Shown here: one piece after another, positions 18,453-26,259 of the stretch | Layout of the letters: every line of letters begins with the position of its first letter | Numbering within the stretch: the first letter of the stretch is position 1 | From: Zetaproteobacteria bacterium CG_4_9_14_3_um_filter_49_83 | GTDB taxonomy: Bacteria > Pseudomonadota > Zetaproteobacteria > Mariprofundales > Mariprofundaceae | Length of the DNA: 64,000 nucleotides | Assembly (NCBI GenBank): GCA_002791545.1 | Contig: PFXG01000079.1 | Coordinates: 1 to 64,000 of the forward strand | Direction of reading: 5' to 3' | Made by a program: the position numbers and the translations under genes | Notes under the pieces: model-generated | Told to the model about the DNA's origin: nothing | Seen by the model: only the letters and a program-made list of their open reading frames with translations | The model's database searches: none

Positions 18453-18522
18453 GGGTCAACCTTTGCATTTGTATATTCTCAAAACCATAAACTTTTGAAT
18501 GTGTAAATGTGAAGGTAGACCC
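18453..18522. repeat. REP-like imperfect inverted repeat
   Basis: Two 26-nt arms (18453-18478 and 18497-18522) in inverted orientation match at about 20 of 26 positions around an 18-nt loop, ending in GGGTC/GACCC. The right arm reappears at 42584-42609 with 22 of 26 matches. This looks like a dispersed palindromic repeat of the kind mobilised by REP-associated transposases. Confidence 0.6.
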
Positions 18523-18718
18523 TAACCCCTTATTGCGCACAGTTTTTTTGCGCAGGAAGTAAGTCTTAAGCAGGGACCGAGGCATCAAGCCAAAGAAACG
18601 TGGGCCAAAAGGGAAGTTAGCAATGGGAATTGAGTGTATTTAGTGAGCAGTCGCCGAAATCGATTCCTGAAGCGCCCAAATGAAAGTGACGATGAGAGAA
18701 TTTAGCATGTGGAGATCC

Positions 18719-19175
18719 ATGGCTGGTGGCCTGTCGGGTAAACAACGAATGCTTTTACGCTACTGCATGAGTACCTCTTTTGTGGGGGCGCTATGTACGT
18801 TTGCAAGCCTTGAGTTTTTATGGAAGGGCTGTTCACAGGGGTAACCAAGGTGCCGATCGAAGGTATTCCGATGCAGGCGCTGACTGTGGCATTCATCGCA
18901 GGACTTCTCTCATTACGCTTTGATCCTGATCATTTTGGCCCGCTTCAGGGTGCCATGCTTGCAGTGGCAACGTTTATGCTGATATGTCTGATTCTTAGTG
19001 CGGTTTATTTCATCGGCACAATGAAAGTAGGGCCAAGCTTATTAGATATCTGCAATCTTACTTGATGACACTCTTTGGGTACCTTTTTTTCGGCGGTCTG
19101 TTAGCTGGCTGGAGTACATTGCTTTTTGGGGCGATATTGGGTTTTATATTTAGAAGAAGACGGAACCTTAGATAA
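18719..19175 (+). pseudogene. frameshifted small membrane protein
   Basis: Three consecutive short frames encode hydrophobic segments that read like one four-helix membrane protein. Frame a ends near STSFVGALCTFASLEFLWKG. Frame b runs from 18820 with LTVAFIAGLLSLRF and TFMLICLILSAVYFIG. Frame c, from a TGATG junction at 19065, gives MTLFGYLFFGGLLAGW and ends in RRRRNLR. Adding one base to the T5 tract at 18815-18819, and one near 19040, would join them. ATG 18719 has GGAG 4 nt upstream. Either a decaying gene, sequencing indels, or overlapping micro-cistrons; no family recognised. Confidence 0.5.
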
Positions 19176-19249
19176 TGCTGACGCACTGGATGTTTAATTA
19201 TGACAAACAACTAAATGGAAAAAAATGGAACGCGTAAGTCGCAAAACGT

Positions 19250-19280
19250 AGGCCGGAAAAGCGAAGCGTCATCCGGCAAA
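19250..19280. repeat. REP-like palindrome resembling enterobacterial type
   Basis: GCCGGA (19252-19257) and TCCGGC (19272-19277) flank AAAGCGAAGCGTCA, preceded by GTAG. On the minus strand it reads like the Y-type REP of enterics (GCCGGATG...TCCGGCCTAC). It lies directly after the stop of the HipA-like gene. Similar GTAGG...GCGAAGC elements are widespread in proteobacteria, so this does not prove an enteric origin. Confidence 0.6.
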
Positions 19281-19286
19281 ATCTAA

Positions 19287-20606
19287 TTATGAATCATCTC
19301 GATTGATGGGATTTCCATGGCTCAAGAATTCCTTAAATTCATCGGAGATTCGGACATCACTGGCGACCCTGTTCCAAAAGTCTTGAGCCGTTCTTTTTGC
19401 ATATTCGATGATTGCGGTTTCAATGTTTAAGCCTTTTAAATCAGGTGGTGTGAAAGCATAAGGAAGGACTTCACCGCCTCTGGGTGAGAAGCCCATTGAG
19501 CACATGTCGTACACGGGAAGTAATCTGAAAACGCTGCCCTCAATCCCCAGACTCAAGTTGCCTAAATGCATGTCTGTATTGTTAATGAATTTACCAAACG
19601 CCCATAGCAATGCGACATCAACGACGTGAGCCCAACTCACCAGTTGTTCTTGATGAAGGGCTGTCATGACTTTTGGCCAGTCACTGCCTAAACCTGTAAA
19701 TTCTGCATCAACGGATTGAAGCGAGAGCATGGGCAGCCTTCCGAATTCTCCTGTCCTGTCAAAACGCTGCGACTCCAGAAAAAGCCTGCCATCCATTTCA
19801 ATGAGCCTTGTTTCAGCGGCAGGGTGATTTGTGTGGTGAATAGCTTCTGTTGCATGAAATTCGGTGATCAGAATATCACGCCATCTTCTGGCAACTTCGT
19901 TGTCGCCTAAAGGCGAGAATTTGACAATGACATGGGCTGAACGCTCTGCGCAATAAGCCGTAAACTTTGGCTGTTCACCTCCGGCAGAAGAGCCGGGAAT
20001 ACCGCCGCTCATGACGCGTTTGGCCAGTTCGGGGTAGTCTTCCGGGCTTGTGGATTCCGGTTTGCGACGAACACGCAGGTGCGCCTGCTGACCAAATTTA
20101 AAATTTCCGGGTAGATCATCGCCATTAGAAACCAGATATCGACCGACATGATTGGCATTCCAATTTGACGGGTCAGATGGGAAGTCATCGGATTGGCTTG
20201 CCATTTCTTCAGCGATTTGCCGGCCAAGAAACCCTTGAGGCCTTAAATCGTCGAGAAAATAAGGCAGGTCATCATATAAGCCATTCTTCCCGGCGCCCGA
20301 TAATACAGAGGGCATACCTGTGAGTGCTTCGATAAAAAAGCCGCCATGCGCCAGGGGTCGAATATTTGCAACGGGTGCGTTGTTGCCATGGGCGTCGACC
20401 ATGAATAAAGGGAGCTTATCATCGCCGCCAAAAGCATTGCGAGTTATGACATATCTGGGCGAGCGACCGCTGGGCAGTACAACGATGCTATTTTCCATCC
20501 CTCTTAACTGACGGGATACGGCAGCCTGGCTAAGTCCGGTTGCAGCCTGAATTTCTTTTGAAGTGGCAGGCCCGCGACTTAGATAGTCTCTGATAGATAA
20601 TCCCAT
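19287..20606 (-). CDS. yjjJ: stand-alone HipA-family kinase (YjjJ type)
   Basis: 439 residues, close to E. coli YjjJ in length and architecture: an N-terminal winged helix-turn-helix (ATSKEIQAATGLSQAAVSRQ, residues 14-33) followed by a HipA-like Ser/Thr kinase. Kinase features: GGEQPKF near the ATP loop, the catalytic NNTDMHLGNLS (HipA pattern NxDxHxxN), and LPVYDMCSM. No HipB gene lies on either side, so the fused HTH may supply DNA binding and self-control. GGAG lies 7 nt before the ATG. A perfect 9-bp inverted repeat upstream could be its operator. Neighbouring repeats and a broken gene suggest an accessory locus. Confidence 0.87.
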   Translation of the reverse strand: MGLSIRDYLSRGPATSKEIQAATGLSQAAVSRQLRGMENSIVVLPSGRSPRYVITRNAFGGDDKLPLFMVDAHGNNAPVANIRPLAHGGFFIEALTGMPSVLSGAGKNGLYDDLPYFLDDLRPQGFLGRQIAEEMASQSDDFPSDPSNWNANHVGRYLVSNGDDLPGNFKFGQQAHLRVRRKPESTSPEDYPELAKRVMSGGIPGSSAGGEQPKFTAYCAERSAHVIVKFSPLGDNEVARRWRDILITEFHATEAIHHTNHPAAETRLIEMDGRLFLESQRFDRTGEFGRLPMLSLQSVDAEFTGLGSDWPKVMTALHQEQLVSWAHVVDVALLWAFGKFINNTDMHLGNLSLGIEGSVFRLLPVYDMCSMGFSPRGGEVLPYAFTPPDLKGLNIETAIIEYAKRTAQDFWNRVASDVRISDEFKEFLSHGNPINRDDS

Positions 20607-20633
20607 GTATGCGCTCCATGAACAGGTGAAGGC

Positions 20634-20656
20634 TTATATTGTGACTAACAATATAA
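20634..20656. promoter_or_regulatory. candidate operator upstream of the HipA-like gene
   Basis: A perfect inverted repeat, TTATATTGT-(5 nt)-ACAATATAA, in the AT-rich leader about 28 nt upstream of the yjjJ-like start. HipB-type and MarR-type HTH proteins bind such palindromes; here the HTH is part of the kinase. Assignment is inference. Confidence 0.55.
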
Positions 20657-20756
20657 TGAACAGTAGCACTTATAATAGATATAAATCAATCATTTATATC
20701 ATTGGCATGGGTGTATGTGACTTGTGTTTTGGCTAGGTTTGTGCAAGAGATGCAAT

Positions 20757-20800
20757 AAAAAACAACACAGGAAGAGCATATCATTTGCTCTTCCTGTGTT
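20757..20800 (-). terminator. intrinsic terminator of ppk2
   Basis: A perfect 15-bp stem (20764-20778 with 20786-20800), 7-nt loop, followed on the minus strand by G and six T. It lies 8 nt beyond the ppk2 stop. Confidence 0.92.
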
Positions 20801-20808
20801 GAGATGAA

Positions 20809-21648
20809 TCAAAAAGCTTTAGGGACAAAATTTTGTTCGTTGATGTCCGGGCGGCTGTAATCTTCCTGATGTTTGCGTTCGCTCAGTTGGATGGTTTTCG
20901 GCATGATATCCTGATAACCGATGGTTTTCATGATATGGGAAATGCAGTTCAGGCGCGCACCTTTCTTGTCGTCGGCATCAACGACATACCACGGTGCTTC
21001 CGGGATATCGGTGTAGAAAAACATTTCATCTTTGGCTTTGGAGTATTCGATCCAGCGGTCGCGGGATTCCAGATCCATGGGGCTGAGTTTCCAGCGTTTG
21101 GCCGGATCGGAGGCGCGTTTTTGGAAACGGCGTTCCTGCTCATCGTCGCTGACGGAGAACCAGTATTTCAGCAGAATAATGCCTGAGCGCACAATCATGC
21201 GTTCGAATTCCGGACATGAACGCAGGAACTCGCGGTACTGATTGTTGTCACAAAAGCCCATGACGCGTTCCACGCCAGCACGGTTGTACCAACTACGGTC
21301 ATAAATGGCGATTTCACCGGCGGCTGGAAAATGCTGCACATAGCGCTGAAAATACCACTGGTTTTTTTCGCGGTCGGAGGGGGCGGGAAGTGCTACCACG
21401 CTACAGCCACGCGGGTTGAGTGGTTCGGTCAGACGTTTGATGGTGCCGCCCTTGCCAGCGGCATCGCGCCCTTCGAAGACAATGATGACCCGAAGCCCTT
21501 TGTGTTTGATCCAGTATTGCAGTTTTACAAGCTCGACGCTCAGATCTGCAATGGCTTTATTGTAGAGCTTTTTCGAGATGCCTGACTTTTTCTCCTCTTT
21601 TTCTTGTTTGGCAGTTTTTTCGGCGATTTTAGCATTGTCAGTTGTCAT
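20809..21648 (-). CDS. ppk2: polyphosphate kinase 2
   Basis: A PPK2-family enzyme using polyphosphate to phosphorylate nucleotides, cytoplasmic. 279 residues, single domain. Seen: Walker A in FEGRDAAGKGGTIKR (about residues 59-73), the lid-related IYDRSWYNRAGVERV, and the WYVVDADDKKGARLNCI motif. The N-terminal 30 residues are Lys/Glu-rich. Single-domain size and these motifs fit class I PPK2 (preference for ADP/GDP to NTP, family knowledge; not resolvable here). It is monocistronic, with its own strong terminator. Confidence 0.93.
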   Translation of the reverse strand: MTTDNAKIAEKTAKQEKEEKKSGISKKLYNKAIADLSVELVKLQYWIKHKGLRVIIVFEGRDAAGKGGTIKRLTEPLNPRGCSVVALPAPSDREKNQWYFQRYVQHFPAAGEIAIYDRSWYNRAGVERVMGFCDNNQYREFLRSCPEFERMIVRSGIILLKYWFSVSDDEQERRFQKRASDPAKRWKLSPMDLESRDRWIEYSKAKDEMFFYTDIPEAPWYVVDADDKKGARLNCISHIMKTIGYQDIMPKTIQLSERKHQEDYSRPDINEQNFVPKAF

Positions 21649-21844
21649 CTCTCACTCCTTTTTCCGGGCCTGTAAGCAGCTATTTGATGTTGGCGTTGGT
21701 CACACAATCGCGCCAACATCGAACATAACGATCAAGTACGCACATCATACACGGGCTTGCAGATAGAGGAAATAAGCTATCCGGAGAAGTTGTTCCGCGA
21801 ATGTGGTTCAAAGCTTCCTTAATCCGGATTTCTGAAGCAGCGAA

Positions 21845-22885
21845 TTAACAGTGGTTTTTTACTGTTGGCGGCACGACATCGCCGGAGGCTTGCATGGCAA
21901 TGGCTTCAGGGTGCGTTTTATAGTGCTGGCGAATGACGGCTGCCAGCTTTGTTTTCACCGCTTCATCAACAAGGCAGACAGAAGATTCCGGCAGGGCGGC
22001 AATCAGACCTTCCAGCAGTTCGTTCTGCGGTGCTGGCAGGCGGGCAACCCACGATTGCAGCAGCAGCTTATCCACTTTGGCCGGAAGTGAACCCATGATG
22101 CCAACATCGTTCTGGTCGTGAATCAGCAGGCCGCTGGTTGTGCCCCGATCCAGCGTCAGCACCTGAAAGAAATACAGGGTGTGATAATCCAGTTGCGTGC
22201 GTTGTTGAAGGTTGGTTGCATCGGCTGCAAGGCTTAGCGTGTCATGCAGGATGGACAGATAAGTATCAATGGCAGCTTTGCCGAGCTTTTTCGCCAGTCT
22301 GGCATCTGCTTTGGCATCATCAGTGCGGTAGCTTTCAAGATAAAAGTGCGCCACGCCACGATGCCGTTCAAGCGCCGGAATATAAAAATAACGTTCACCC
22401 TGCGCTTTTCCTATGGTGTATTTTTCAGGGGCGGCTTCTTCCAGTGCAGTCAGAAATCGACCTGTTGCAGCAGGATTTTCAATCGATGGATTCAGGTCGG
22501 CCATCATGCGCCAGTAACCATTACCATCTTTCATTTCAGTCCAGCTGATGTGGATGTGCACCGATGGTGCGAGCGGGTGCGAGGGGTGAATGATGGTCGA
22601 AATGGCGCTGGCCGAGCCCAGTTTTTTGCTTGCGTCATCATCGTAATGAACCTGTGAAACATTCACCGAGCCGCGACCGAACAGCGCACCATCAGCAGTT
22701 TCAAAACGAATGCCGCCCCCGTGGCGACCTTCATCGCGAAGCCATTCGACAGCCTGAAATGGCTGCGGCGTATTCAGGGATTCAGCCAGGGATTCAAGTC
22801 CGTTGACAAAGCGCCTCTGAAGGGCGCTAACCAGTTCATAGGCTTTGCTTGCGGTGGTGGATTGGGTGAAGGTGCGAGCGGACAT
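21845..22885 (-). CDS. hemF: coproporphyrinogen III oxidase, aerobic type (divergent)
   Basis: Would oxidatively decarboxylate coproporphyrinogen III to protoporphyrinogen IX using O2 in heme synthesis. 346 residues. Recognisable HemF elements: RHGGGIRFETADGALFGRGSVN, the PLAPSVHIHISWTEM strand, WRMMADLNPSI, and LTLDRGTTSGLL. Several positions differ from classical HemF, for example HIHIS instead of HANVR and RMMADL instead of FGGGADL. It therefore belongs to a divergent branch, and activity is less certain than family membership. Divergent to ubiG. Confidence 0.78.
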   Translation of the reverse strand: MSARTFTQSTTASKAYELVSALQRRFVNGLESLAESLNTPQPFQAVEWLRDEGRHGGGIRFETADGALFGRGSVNVSQVHYDDDASKKLGSASAISTIIHPSHPLAPSVHIHISWTEMKDGNGYWRMMADLNPSIENPAATGRFLTALEEAAPEKYTIGKAQGERYFYIPALERHRGVAHFYLESYRTDDAKADARLAKKLGKAAIDTYLSILHDTLSLAADATNLQQRTQLDYHTLYFFQVLTLDRGTTSGLLIHDQNDVGIMGSLPAKVDKLLLQSWVARLPAPQNELLEGLIAALPESSVCLVDEAVKTKLAAVIRQHYKTHPEAIAMQASGDVVPPTVKNHC

Positions 22886-23022
22886 GGGGTTCTCCAGCGA
22901 AATTTATTTTGTGCATTATGGGCCAGAGGCAAGAGCTTTCAACCTCGGGCTTAGCAAAATGGCAAAGCAGGAAGCGTCAGCAGACTTTGACAGTAAACCC
23001 GCCTCAACGCAGCTTACGCTTT

Positions 23023-23745
23023 ATGACGACAAGCCAGACTACCCCACACATCCATTATGACACCGAAGAAATCCGCAAGTTTGAAGCTATGGCGGCGGAA
23101 TGGTGGGACAAACACGGCAAGTTTAAACCGTTGCACCAGATCAATCCGCAGCGTCTTGACTATATCGATGCTAAAATCGGACTGGCTGGCAAGCAGGTGC
23201 TGGATGTCGGTTGTGGTGGCGGTTTACTGGCCGAACATATGGCGCTGCGTGGAGCCAGTGTGACGGGTATCGACCGCTCGCCCAAGGCGTTGGGCGTGGC
23301 TCAGGCCCATGCGAAGCAAAGTGGTGTTGAAGTGAATTACGTTGAAAATGATGCTGAAACATGGAGCCAGCAATATGCACAGGCCTATGATGCGGTGACA
23401 TGTCTTGAAGTGCTGGAGCACGTTCCTGATGTGCCGCGCACGGTGAAAGCCTGTGCGGATATGATCAGGCCTGGTGGTATGTTCTTTTTTGCTACTCTGA
23501 ATCGCACGCCTGCCTCGTATATTAAAGCGATTATTGGTGCGGAGTATGTGATGCGCTGGTTGCCAAAGGGTACGCATGAATATGGCAAGTTTATCCGGCC
23601 ATCGGAGATGTACAGTGCCCTGCGCGCTGCCGGTTTTGAAGTCAAAGAAATCAAGGGTATGTCTTATTCCATGGCGACCGGTCAGTTCAGTTTGTCGGAT
23701 GATTTGTCGGTGAACTATCTCGGGTGTGCTGTTAAGCCCGCCTGA
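23023..23745 (+). CDS. ubiG: 3-demethylubiquinol 3-O-methyltransferase
   Basis: A SAM-dependent O-methyltransferase of the ubiquinone pathway. 240 residues from ATG 23023; the longer frame from 22909 is a GC-poor, non-conserved extension. The N-terminal signature EIRKFEAMAAEWWDKHGKFKPLHQINP is typical of UbiG, followed by motif I VLDVGCGGGLLAEHMA and LEHVPDVP. The window's quinone chemistry is therefore ubiquinone-based. It reads directly towards lptD (20-nt gap), possibly as one transcript. Confidence 0.93.
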   Translation: MTTSQTTPHIHYDTEEIRKFEAMAAEWWDKHGKFKPLHQINPQRLDYIDAKIGLAGKQVLDVGCGGGLLAEHMALRGASVTGIDRSPKALGVAQAHAKQSGVEVNYVENDAETWSQQYAQAYDAVTCLEVLEHVPDVPRTVKACADMIRPGGMFFFATLNRTPASYIKAIIGAEYVMRWLPKGTHEYGKFIRPSEMYSALRAAGFEVKEIKGMSYSMATGQFSLSDDLSVNYLGCAVKPA

Positions 23746-23765
23746 ATAGCGGCTTGATGGCATAA

Positions 23766-26183
23766 ATGACTCACATGATGCGTTTTTTTTCGATTGCAGC
23801 CGTATTTCTGGCGATGGGCAGCTTTGCCAACAATGTGCTGGCTGCTCAAAGTAATATTGAAGCCGATTCGCTGACCCGCGATGCCTATGGCGTCGTCACG
23901 GCGCAAGGTAATGTTGAACTGACCCGTCAAGGGCAGACATTACAGGCACCGGTGGTTGTTTATGATGTGCCAAACAATCATTTGCGGGCGCAAGGCGGCG
24001 TTCACCTCTCCGATGTCGATAAAACGATGACATCTGACACGTTGCAGCGTGATGCCAGTGGCACCACAACGGCAAGCGGTGATGTACAACTTCAACAGAA
24101 AGAGCAAACGCTGACCGCCGATCAGGTGGTTTATCATGAAAACAGCGGCCGGGTCGAAGCCACGGGCCATGTACTCATTGATAATGGAGAGGCGACGTTG
24201 TCGGCAAAGCAGGCAGAGCAGGATGCCAGTGGCGTCATTCGCACCAAAGGAAATGTTTTGGTGAAGCGTCAACAGGAAACCCTGCAATCTGATTCGGTGA
24301 GTTATGATCGCTACAGTAAAGTGATGGAAGCGCAGGGACATGTGCATCTTGAATCAGCGCAGGCTTCGATTGATGCGGATAGTATGAAGTTGCATACAGT
24401 CAATCCGACGGGCGAGTTGAATCAGGTGCAGATGCGTTTGCCCGGTGGTGAGAGGGTGCAAGCCGAACATATCCATCGATTAAATACACGCTTATTTGAT
24501 GCCCGGCAGGTCAGTTTGACGACATGTCCGGTGGATGAGCAGGCATGGCGTCTTTATGCCGATCAGGCCACCATAGATCAGCAGGAAGGGTCGATTACGG
24601 CCAAAGGTGTCCGCTTCGAGATGGGGGGGCTGCCGTTGTTGTATACCCCGTACGGAAAATATCCGTTGCGGCGAAGTTCCGGCTTGCTGATTCCGTTTGC
24701 CGGTAGCAGCAAATCCCGTGGCACTGAATTTGCACTGCCAGTCTATCTGGCTCCGGCCAGTAACTGGGACGCAACCCTGACGCCGCGCTGGATGACTGCG
24801 CGTGGTTTTTTGAGTCAGCTTGAGTTACGACATGCCAGCGCAATCGGCAGGGAGATGATCGACGGGTCATACATCAACGATAAAAACACCGGCACAACCC
24901 GTTATCACCTCAATGGAAATATGGCCTATCAACTACCCTCCAACTGGACTTTTCTGGCCAGCGGTAATCATGTCAGCGATCATCAGTATGTGGCTGATCT
25001 GGCACCAAATCGGGAAAATGCAAAAGTCGCATACCTGCAAAGTGACGGGCGACTTCAATGGCAGGACGGGCTGAATTTTGCTTCGTTATCGGTGCAGCAT
25101 AATCAGGATTTACGTTTGATAAACGATAAAACCACCTTGCAGATTCTGCCCAGGCTGGAAAGCGGCGTGGTGCTACCGCTGAATTTTGCCAATTTACATC
25201 TGGATCAACAGAGCTCCGGCTTTGACCGGAAAGTTGGCACCGACGGCTGGCGCTTTGCTTTACATCCATGGCTTGAAAGGGATGTCGAGTGGTTCGATGG
25301 TTCGGTCAGAGCGAATGTGCGCGGCGGCATGCATCATTTGCGCTATCAGCAGCTGAACACAGCGCAGCGTCAGATGCATATGAATGTGTTTGATGGCAGT
25401 GTTGAGATGCGTGTTGAGATGGAAAAGGTGAATGAGCATGCCACGTTGCGACATGCCCTGACGCCAGTATTGCGCTACGACAGAGCCTCTGCGCCCGATC
25501 AGCGTCTGTTGCCTAATTTTGATTCGAGTTTCGGACAATTGTCGATGCAGAATCTGATGTCCGGCAACCGTTTCAATGGCTATGATCGTTTTGAGCGTAT
25601 GAATCGCCTTAGCTTTTTGCTGGAGAATAGTTTGCAGTACAAGGGTGATGATGAGCAGGCTCACACATGGTTGAGTTCGCGTGTTGGCGTGGCTTATGAC
25701 ATGTTACGCGAAAGCATCGACCCTACCCTAAGCACCACCGTAACGAGGCCGTTTTCCAATCTGCTGGGTGACATTACTGTTACGCCGCTGCGTGGCATTC
25801 GACTGACAGCAGCCGGACTTTATGATCCGGTGGATCATTATTGGCCAACGGCCTCATCAGCTATGGCTTTGCAGCATGATGATGGCCATGCGCTTAACCT
25901 TAGCTGGCAACGCACGGACAAGCGCTATGCCGCAAAAACCGAGACAGTGAATTCTCAGGCGAGCGTGCAGTTGAGCTCCCGATGGCAAATGCTGGGAGCG
26001 GTGCAATATGATGCCGTTGAAAAATTAACACAGCAGGCCAGTGCCGGGATTCACTATCAGCATGCCTGCTGGGATTTCCTGTTGACCGGATATCGGACCC
26101 ATTTAAGTGGCACTGCCGGAAAAAGCGATGTCGGCTTCAGTTTCTTGCTCGGTTTCAAGGGGCTGGGTAGCGTTGGAAATTAA
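23766..26183 (+). CDS. lptD: LPS-assembly protein LptD
   Basis: An outer membrane barrel that inserts LPS, working with LptE. 805 residues: signal peptide to about residue 27 (NNVLA), a periplasmic beta-jellyroll built from repeated units of the type RDASGTTTASGDVQL (about 30-245), then an LptD barrel with GLPLLYTPYGKYPL and DGWRFALHPWLERDV. Only two cysteines are seen, Cys254 at the jellyroll-barrel junction and Cys768 near the end, versus four in E. coli. Thus a single inter-domain disulfide is possible. Followed by surA, whose product helps fold LptD. Confidence 0.93.
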   Translation: MTHMMRFFSIAAVFLAMGSFANNVLAAQSNIEADSLTRDAYGVVTAQGNVELTRQGQTLQAPVVVYDVPNNHLRAQGGVHLSDVDKTMTSDTLQRDASGTTTASGDVQLQQKEQTLTADQVVYHENSGRVEATGHVLIDNGEATLSAKQAEQDASGVIRTKGNVLVKRQQETLQSDSVSYDRYSKVMEAQGHVHLESAQASIDADSMKLHTVNPTGELNQVQMRLPGGERVQAEHIHRLNTRLFDARQVSLTTCPVDEQAWRLYADQATIDQQEGSITAKGVRFEMGGLPLLYTPYGKYPLRRSSGLLIPFAGSSKSRGTEFALPVYLAPASNWDATLTPRWMTARGFLSQLELRHASAIGREMIDGSYINDKNTGTTRYHLNGNMAYQLPSNWTFLASGNHVSDHQYVADLAPNRENAKVAYLQSDGRLQWQDGLNFASLSVQHNQDLRLINDKTTLQILPRLESGVVLPLNFANLHLDQQSSGFDRKVGTDGWRFALHPWLERDVEWFDGSVRANVRGGMHHLRYQQLNTAQRQMHMNVFDGSVEMRVEMEKVNEHATLRHALTPVLRYDRASAPDQRLLPNFDSSFGQLSMQNLMSGNRFNGYDRFERMNRLSFLLENSLQYKGDDEQAHTWLSSRVGVAYDMLRESIDPTLSTTVTRPFSNLLGDITVTPLRGIRLTAAGLYDPVDHYWPTASSAMALQHDDGHALNLSWQRTDKRYAAKTETVNSQASVQLSSRWQMLGAVQYDAVEKLTQQASAGIHYQHACWDFLLTGYRTHLSGTAGKSDVGFSFLLGFKGLGSVGN

Positions 26184-26259
26184 ACAGGCTGTGCAAGGTT
26201 GTTGCTGGCTAGCAGCGTTTTGAGCTTTCCCTGAATTAAAAGTATGTAGTGGAGATGCA

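Noticed and set aside
18580-18660. Basic peptide-like frame (GIKPKKRGPKGK) as a transposase tail
   Set aside because: Too short and unlinked to any transposase frame; not reported as a feature.
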